Below, piece by piece: positions 56,948 to 64,000 of a stretch of DNA of 64,000 nucleotides. The notes under the pieces were generated by a model that was not told the origin of the DNA, searched no databases, and saw nothing but the letters and a program-made list of their open reading frames with translations. A program made the translations under genes and the position numbers. How positions within the stretch are numbered: position 1 is the stretch's first letter; every line of letters starts with the position of its first letter. The stretch spans positions 1,377,501-1,441,500 of the forward strand of contig CALNXK010000025.1 in the NCBI GenBank assembly GCA_942486035.1. The letters are read 5' to 3'. The DNA comes from Porites lobata. Lineage: Eukaryota > Cnidaria > Anthozoa > Scleractinia > Poritidae.

Positions 56948-57348
56948 CTGCGAAAAAGCAGCCATAGAATATAGAATTGCCCTAACTCTCCCTTGGCAGA
57001 GAAATTTTACGTCCTTCCAAAGCTTTTTCAGACATATCACCCAGTTTGCCGGAATGAAAAGGTCATGGAGGTCATCAACTTGTTTTTCCAGCTACCCAGG
57101 ACCGGTTATTTTTACTAGTTTTACAAACTTTACTGGGCACTGACCTGCCCAGAGGGGATAGGCACTAACAGGAATTATAGGTCTCAAGCAAGGTGCCCTC
57201 CCCTCCCACAACCCATGAAAGATAGAAAGTAGGGGTGATTACTACTAGAGGTTCACACGCACTAGAGTGTTATGTTACGAGAAGGGCCAAGGGGTTTTCA
57301 ACTTCAGTTATGTGCCAAGAAGACTAGAACCTCTAACCAATCGTAGAT

Positions 57349-57440
57349 GTCAGCGTAAAGGAAGCGAATTGGTCCGGCCGCGAATTGAACTGGGCTTTCC
57401 GTCTGTTACTCAACCAATTGAGCTCGTAACCAGCCGAGTT
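57349..57440 (-). mobile_element. tRNA-derived SINE-like fragment
   Basis: On the minus strand it reads ACGAGCTCAATTGGTTGAGT (A-box-like) and, about 35 nt later, CCAGTTCAATTCGCGG (B-box-like). The spacing suits a tRNA-derived element. No other tRNA arms are convincing. Confidence 0.5.
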
Positions 57441-58023
57441 TAAAACCACAGCAAGGCGTGTCGAACAAGGGAGACGACCAAAATAATTTTCACCCTCTAG
57501 TGAGAGCGCCTTTGGCTAAAAACAGTGTGGATCTCTGTCCATTAAGAGAATATCAGTTGCGTGTGGCTTCAAATGGAGAGCTACAGTAGCTCGTAGGCTA
57601 ACCCTCTCCGTTCCAGAGAGACACGTAAATCCGTTATGAGCGCTGAGTTTGGTTTTCTTCAGTGACTTCAATGTGAATAGGAAACATGTACCGCGGGTAG
57701 CACTCTCGTGCCCAGCAAATATACCGCTCGCATGCTACGGTTTCGATAGTTTATCGCAGTCTTTCTAATATTTTGAGAGCATATATCGTCTTGACAGGGA
57801 AAAACAAAGAAAAAATTTTACAAAGTCATAGATGAACCTGATAAAAATGATAAGCAAACGAACGCAAATGAATGTCAAGGTTACTTTAGGGCTTTTGTAG
57901 CCTGCGCCACAGATTACATCTGGGCATACATTGAAATCGGAAAATGACAAAACCAAGCCGGCCGAGATACTGTCGATCCCTAACGTTCCTACAAAGAACC
58001 GCTGGGTAGGAGACTACATGTAA

Positions 58024-58153
58024 TGTTACACGAGACGATTCGCCGCGACGATTTTTAGTGCAACCCAGCGTTTCAAGTTAAACCAATGTCGCAACCATTC
58101 AAAACAGTGTTGTGATGCTGTGTTGCGATAAAAATCGTCGTTTTGAATTACAC
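58024..58153. mobile_element. MITE, TGTTACACGAGACGATT family (copy 2)
   Basis: TGTTACACGAGACGATTCGC on the left; GATAAAAATCGTCGTTTTGA with ATTACAC on the right. A core of about 90 bp has words shared with 50,348-50,474 (ACGATTTTTAG, CAACA). Confidence 0.7.
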
Positions 58154-58957
58154 CACGAGCGGTCGTCCTTCTTGCCTCAGAGCCACTCGCGGCGGGCGAA
58201 AAAGTGTTTTTTAGCCAGTCAGTGTCATGGATAGTTGGTTCCCACTTACGCAGGTTCGAAAAATTGGTCACTTGATTTTGCTTGGGTTCGCCCCACAGTA
58301 CTAAGGAAGAGTGGTAAAATACGAATATTTAAAAAAGCAAATGCTGTTCAGTTCTGTTCCAAGACAATAATGAGTGCATAATCAACGTTATTTAGTGCCA
58401 CTCAAGTGCGCCCAAAATTACATTATCCTTCCCTTTCAGTTCTATTTAGCAATCGTTGTCGTCAAAATATCTACCATAGATATTAAAATTTTCACCTCCT
58501 GACACTTATTTACACATCAAAGTTTTTTGTACATGAAATGCAAATGACTAGCAGGTTGTTTTGAGCCCGTCTTCAATCACTCGAACAAAAATGAATCTCA
58601 TTTTTTTAAACATTTACTTCGCACAGAGTATTAATGTCCATTCAAATTCCGTGTATTTGAACCTTCCTCTAAAAGCCCGTTTAGGTTGAAATTCTAGGAA
58701 CCTTTAATCTTTAAATATAAACATCGCGTGAGGGCAGTTAGCGAATCATATTCTCCTGACACATATCCGTTTAGCCCAAAAAAAAATACAGTGCCTCTAG
58801 ATCACTCGCTGGATCTGCCGGGCATATAAAAAATATAGCCACAGCGTTTTTCACTAAAATAAATAAATAAAATAAAAGCTCCTTTGATTGTTTTCTAACC
58901 TATGAATCGTATTTCTGTACAGTGAAAAAGCATATCTGCAGCCGCAAATAGACTTAC

Positions 58958-59100
58958 CAGTCCAACTAATATCGATCTCGGAAGGAAAATCCCAGGGTTT
59001 TTCTCGCTACTAAATCTTTCCCCGTGAACCAGGAAAGCCATTTATACAGTTCCTTCTGCGTCTCCTTTACTCGCTTGTTGCGGACAGATTTCCTTGCTAT
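58958..59100 (-). other. Candidate 5' exon of transporter B, with a short upstream frame
   Basis: Transporter B's first coding exon starts at an acceptor, so an upstream exon is required. On the minus strand a segment here ends TTAGTTGGACTG before a perfect GTAAGT donor at 58,957. It contains ATG and a 28-codon open start (MAFLVHGERFSSEKNPGIFL, PRSILVGL). Splicing to 56,947 would run this frame out of register with the transporter, making it an upstream open frame. A TATA-like TTTTATAG precedes it. Distance and orientation fit; there is no further proof. Confidence 0.3.
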
Positions 59101-59477
59101 AAAATGAACAATAATTCAGTATTTTACATCACAACCACGATTTCATCAGCTGTTACTTGTCACTTGATGTCTTGGACGGACATGAATATTCACGACAGAT
59201 TAACACGCTTAAAAAATAAACATAACCTGTGTAGCAGGCGCCTGGAAGTAGTGGGCGAAAGAGAGAACGGGCCCGCGCGAGGGGTGGGCAGAGCCGAAAG
59301 CTGCAGTGTGGTGATCAAAATTCATGTTTCATGCTTTTGATTTACAGCAGATAAGTTTACTTGTTTTGGTTCAATTAACTCTCTGGTATAAAATTATATT
59401 CTTTTTCGTTTAAAACTCGTTATCATAACATTACATTCCCACAAAGAAGAAAAGAAACTAAAACAAGCACATTTACG

Positions 59478-59530
59478 CCTGCGAACACAGCCGTTTCTCC
59501 TTGCTCCTAGCCTCTAAGGACGTCCCTGGC
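59478..59530. mobile_element. Degraded AGCCTGCGAAAAC-family hairpin MITE fragment
   Basis: TGCGAACACAGCCGTTTCTC, CTTGCTCCTAGCC and GGACGTCCC parallel the left arm and loop of the copies at 38,348 and 60,110. Confidence 0.45.
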
Positions 59531-60109
59531 AAATTTTAACCTAAAATGAAATTTAAACTGGCACTGAAATTTATAAAATACCGTAACTTACCTAATTTGC
59601 TTCAGATCTGTCAGTTCCTTTGTTTCCTACGCGGTATTTTTTATCCTTTGTAACTTTCTATGCATCTGAAGACAGCGCAGCTAACAGTGGAGATCGGTGG
59701 AACATATAAAACCATTCAATTTGCCATTGCATAAGTCGACCCGTAAACAAAAACCGGAAAAAACCGGAAAACCCAGCTCAGGGGATGTAGGTAAGCAAAA
59801 ATAGCAGTGTATCCTTTCACTTTCGTAGGTTACGGAAACAATAGGTTTTTTTTTCATACAAATCCTTATATTTCAAATGTCATGCAACAATGTCAATGGT
59901 CGCCGATGCTTAAATTTCGAGCTTGGGCTATCTGTGGTGTATCTTGAATAACCCTGCATATGACCCTTGTTTCCGATACATAATATCTCCACTAACTCGA
60001 CTTAGACCACCAAACTATCATAAGCCCACAATCGGCTCATGTATTTTCAGCACTCATTTCTGTAGAATGGGACCACTGTGTCTAGAGTAGTCATAGCAAA
60101 GGTAATTCT

Positions 60110-60198
60110 AGCCTGCGAAAACATCCGTTTCTCCTCGCTCTTCGCCGCTGGGGACGTTTCGCCCTCAGCGGCGAAGAGCTAGGAGAAACTGGCAGGCT
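60110..60198. mobile_element. Hairpin MITE, AGCCTGCGAAAAC family (copy 2)
   Basis: AGCCTGCGAAAACATCCGTT with TCTCCTCGCTCTTCGCCGCT on the left arm; GCGGCGAAGAGCTAGGAGAA and GGCAGGCT on the right. The loop GGGGACGTTTCGC is the same as at 38,348. Confidence 0.85.
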
Positions 60199-61204
60199 AA
60201 GGCAATTCTGCATTTGGACAAATCGTCCTTTTCTGGTAGCTTCCGAGGTTTGGGGGGAATTTTCAGGGTCTTGAGTACAATACAGGGGGTATTATTTGAC
60301 TATTCAGCCGATAGCGTCTTTCTGGAAGAAAGCCTTTGAACGGGTGTAGTACCACCAATTTTTTTCCCAAAAATTCTAATTCTGTACTGGAGGAACGACA
60401 TTAATCAGGGTCACGAAATAACCAAGATGGTGAAATGAACGATCTTTGTCTCAAACAGAGTCAGGTTTTGAAGGCTTCGGAGGCACACCTCTACCCAAGT
60501 TTCCGTTGAGCACCCCCCTAGTAGCCTCCTGGGATCCCAAGCACACGTTATTTATAGGGCTTCGTCACGCGTTCCTGCGGGGAGGGGTAAATCCGAAATG
60601 TGAGTTGTATGGGGACCCGGAGAGTATGAGAAACGTTTTGGTATGGAGAAAGTAACTGGGGTACCTGTCATCTCATTGTCGGGTACCGGGGATCAAAAAG
60701 GTATTCCACAATGGGAATTTTTCTTTTTTATGTAAAAGGGTTACTAGGTTTAGTTCTAATCAAAAAACAACAAAAAGAATAAGTTTAATTTTATTTTGTA
60801 TACAAACAACTGATCCAATGAGGAGTGGCAACAAATGAATCCGGTATTAGGAACGGTGCTAAAATGCAAGCCGGAAATTGAAATGCAGAATAGGTACAAA
60901 TTTTTGTATTCTTTGTTAGAACGCAATAGTAGGCCAATATGTCGATGAGGGAAACGGTAAGTAATAGTATTCTCTCGCTTAAAGGAGATTTTAGCACATC
61001 TGTTTTCATTAAAATTGCGTGAGTATTGGTAACCTATAATCATGATAATTATAAATAGCCACCTCCAACGCTCCCGCTTCTAAAGTTTCTCGAAACTTCC
61101 CCAGCGGCAGAGCGATGAGAGACGGATGTAATTGCAGGACATTAATGAAATGGATTATATTATGCTAGTGTAGTTTTTTTGCTTAAGTGATCCCCGTGGC
61201 CCCT

Positions 61205-61455
61205 AAAGAGGGGAAAAAGCCTCTGGTACCCAGGGTAGTTTATCAACTGTGAAGGTAAGGGTACTGGTTTTACGTTGGGGTCGTAGATCTCGTATAGATC
61301 GGATATGCTGTAATTTTTGCATTGTTCTGTCCATGTTTTTGAGGCTGGTTTTGGCCAATCCTTTTCTCTGCGAAACATCAACTTGACACTTGGACTCTTG
61401 CCTCCCAGAAGACACGTGAGATCTAGGTTAGGGCTTAAATCAGAGTGCGCGGATA
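61205..61455 (-). other. Coding-like open stretch, not recognised
   Basis: On the minus strand one frame reads SPNLDLTCLLGGKSPSVKLM, FRREKDWPKPASKTWTEQCK and NYSISDLYEIYDPNVKPVPL with varied, protein-like composition. It runs into TACCCTGGGTACCAGAGG, which looks like a repeat end. No good splice sites or start. It may be a transposon or pseudogene fragment; chance cannot be excluded. Confidence 0.2.
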
Positions 61456-61508
61456 TTTTACATCAGAGCTTCTCTGGTTGTTACTCCGTACTGAAGAGCT
61501 ACAATAAT

Positions 61509-61570
61509 AGCGAAACAGCTGTCTATGGCTACAGTCCCGCTCTGTTTCGAGTTCTTTCGGTGTCGTGTTG
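61509..61570 (+). repeat. Dispersed repeat sharing a block with 10,271
   Basis: GCGAAACAGCTGTCTATGGC and following text match the block in tolloid intron 2, in the same orientation. Confidence 0.6.
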
Positions 61571-62846
61571 ATGAATGTAGAGTTAATTTTCACGTGGTAC
61601 GATCAGCATTGCAGTATTTTGCTTGCAGAATTTTAAATGTCTCTACTTGTTATTTTTGCTGATCAAGTCTTCATAGATCCTACGTTCTTCAGCAGATTTG
61701 TTTGCTGTCCTGTGCAGTCCTTTGTGGTTAATGTTTGTACTTAAACTGACAAACCCCCAAACTTACAACAAGGGTCACACGGTCACACATATACCAACCC
61801 ATGGCCTGGCCAGTTCCTCCCGCATGCGCAGAGCCATACCATCTGGGGAGTGGGAGCCAGCCGTTTCGCCCTTATTGGGACTCCTTGACATGGCATAGTC
61901 GTCGAACACTCCGTAAAGACAAAGCTGTCTTCAGAGGTCCTTTACTACCGAGGCGATTTCCAAGTACTCCTTTAAGCGCCAGCTTCATACAACACATGAT
62001 GGAGCTGTTGGCTGTGCGCATACCACTACGAGCCTCAGCGCTCCGGAAGTTAAAAAATTCGTACCGTCTGGTTGCTATGAAGTGACGTAATCATCCAGTT
62101 GAGTATCCATCACTGTAACACTTTTGCGGTCAACTACCGCAGCGCTCGTAAAGCACTTTTAATAATTAAAACCGTGTTCAAAACCCTGTAGGAAGTCTGT
62201 TTATTTTTGAGTCGATTAATGCACTGCTGACTTTCACGAGGTCAACTTTTGCATAAATTATCAAACATTATGTTAAGCGGGAAATCTGCCTATGGTTCAC
62301 TATGCCACGAAAGGAGAAATCACTGGCATGATAGCTGCATGTAATAGTAATTTTATCAATCCAGGTCGCGCCGTGTTCGCTCGAGAACGCTGTGACAACC
62401 TCGTTTGGCGCGCTTCTCAATACTTCCAAAACATGTTCTAATCGGTAAGTAGACTTAAGCACTTAGTATCGCCAAGCCATTCGAATCAGTGTATACCCAA
62501 TTCTTTGTCTGAAGATTCTCGCAAACACATATACCAAGCAAATCTGGATGGAAGAGGAAATTGTCTCCCTAAACGCAGCCAGATTACATTTTGAAGGATG
62601 GCGGCACAATTCAACGCGTCTTCCAGGTCAGCCCTAATTTATAGTTCGTAAGAGTATAAATTGCGATCTCCCTATTTTCGCTTAAGCTTTCTTTGATAAA
62701 ACTTCAGTAGAAACAAAACAACGCAGACACGACATTGTCCTGCATTGAGACACAATCGGCTGAAGGAAATATCTGTTTATAAGTCGGGTAAATTATCCAT
62801 TCTTCCGCACCGCAAAATCAGCTAAAATCAGTCGCTGGAAACCTGG

Positions 62847-64000
62847 CATATTATTAAGCCTGAGCGCTTCTAAGAATAACACGTTTAGAACTTCGACGCG
62901 TAGAAAAAAAAGGCAGTTGTTCTATATCCTTTCTGGTTCATCCAGGTAGAAGTCCTGGCATATTATTATGCCTGAGCGCTTCTAGGGTATATAACACGTT
63001 TAGCATTTCGACCCGTAGCCGTAAAAAAAAAAAAAATAGGCAGTTGTTCTATATCCTTTCTGGTTCATCCAGGTAGAAGTCCTGGCATATTATTATGCCT
63101 GAGCGCTTCTAGGATATATAACACGTTTAGCATTTCGACCGGTAGCCGTAAAAAAAAAAAAAAATAGGCAGTTGTTCTATATCCTTTCTGGTTCATCCAG
63201 GTAGAAGTCCTGGCATATTATTATGCCTGAGCGCTTCTAGGATATATAACACGTTTAGCATTTCAACCCGTAGCCGTAAAAAAAAAAATTAGGCAGTTGT
63301 TCTATATCCTTTCTGGTTCATCCAGGTAGAAGTCCTGGCATGATATTATTATGCCTGAGCGCTTCTAGGATATATAACACGTTTAGCATTTCGACCCGTA
63401 GCCGTAAAAAAAAAAAAAAATAGGCAGTTGTTCTATATCCTTTCTGGTTCATCCAGGTAGAAGTCCTGGCATATTATTATGCCTGAGCGCTTCTAGGATA
63501 TATAACACGTTTAGCATTTCGACCCGTAGCCGTAAAAAAAAAAAAAAAAATAGGCATTTGTTCTATATCCTTTCTGGTTCATCCAGGTAGAAGTCCTGGC
63601 ATATTATTATGCCTGAGCGCTTCTAGGATATATAACACGTTTAGCATTTCGACCCGTAGCCGTCAAAAAAAAATAGGCAGTTGTTCTATATCCTTTCTGG
63701 TTCATCCAGGTAGAAGTCCTGGCATATTATTATGCCTGAGCGCTTCTAGGATATATAACACGTTTAGCATTTCAACCCGTACCCGTAGGCAGTTGTTCTA
63801 TATCCTTTCTGGTTCATCCAGGTAGAAGTCCTGGCATGATATCATTATGCCTGAGCGCTTCTAGGATATATAACATGTTTAGCATTTCGACCCGTACCCG
63901 TAAAAAGAAAAAAAATAGGCAGTTGTTCTATATCCTTTCTGGTTCATCCAGGTAGAAGTCCTGGCATATTATTATGCCTGAGCGCTTCTAGGATATATAA
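62847..64000. repeat. Tandem satellite, about 110-130 bp units, open at the window edge
   Basis: At least nine units beginning GGCAGTTGTTCTATATCCTT at about 62,912, 63,039, 63,167, 63,293, 63,422, 63,553 (GGCATTTG), 63,675, 63,787 and 63,918. A diverged partial unit precedes them. Units are nearly identical except for an A-run of 0-16 bases that explains the length variation. Each unit holds CCAGGTAGAAGTCCTGG and GGCATATTATTATGCC, two overlapping potential hairpins. Confidence 0.93.

Larger units (their letters stand above)
57441..62840. other. No coding gene supported; scattered repeats
   Basis: The open frames here are short and without domains. Apart from the MITEs, the candidate 5' exon and the coding-like stretch listed separately, I see only AT-rich intergenic DNA. 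Confidence 0.45.

Noticed and set aside
58026..58271. 81-residue minus-strand frame
   Set aside because: Overlaps a MITE of the TGTTACACGAGACGATT family.
62847..64000. CRISPR array
   Set aside because: The units are directly adjacent near-identical repeats without unique spacers, in animal DNA; this is a satellite.
62847..64000. Hammerhead ribozyme in the satellite unit
   Set aside because: I looked for the CTGATGA and GAAA core on both strands. CTGGATGA near AGAAAGG has an extra base and the stems do not fit.

Overview
This is animal nuclear DNA, most likely from an anthozoan cnidarian, with a stony coral as the best guess. Genes are split by GT-AG introns. Introns and intergenic space are full of short inverted-repeat (MITE-like) elements, fragments of a CR1/L2-type LINE and tRNA-derived SINE-like pieces. 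The protein-coding genes are of metazoan type. The species call is inference from gene structure and repeat style, not from a marker gene. I saw no bacterial operon, rRNA gene, CRISPR array or virus. Layout: 1-7,437 has no gene I can support; it holds a decayed LINE reverse transcriptase (about 2,290-3,050) and a 48-bp minisatellite (about 3,050-4,075). 7,510-32,219 (+) is a complete 15-exon gene for a BMP1/tolloid astacin metalloprotease, in the order signal peptide, short propeptide, astacin, CUB1, CUB2, EGF1, CUB3, EGF2, CUB4, CUB5. Its spliced frame closes exactly at 921 residues. 34,941-41,980 (-) is a tentative three-exon gene of about 191 residues that I do not recognise. 42,917-48,296 (+) and 56,947-51,449 (-) are two paralogous SLC16/monocarboxylate-transporter-like genes. 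They lie tail to tail with the same intron positions and phases and 3.15 kb between their stop codons. 57-64 kb holds no convincing coding gene, apart from a possible 5' exon of the second transporter. It ends in a roughly 110-130 bp tandem satellite that runs off the window edge. How the genes work together: tolloid proteases are secreted and cut procollagens and chordin-like BMP antagonists, so this one probably acts in matrix assembly and BMP patterning. The two transporters are predicted 12-helix plasma-membrane carriers for monocarboxylates or related small solutes. They look like products of an inverted duplication. Nothing in the sequence links them functionally to the protease. No clearly new biological system is visible. 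The items most worth checking are the unrecognised minus-strand gene, the transporter pair with its altered signature and duplicated tail motif, the satellite with conserved hairpin-forming segments, and several well-preserved mobile-element families with defined ends.
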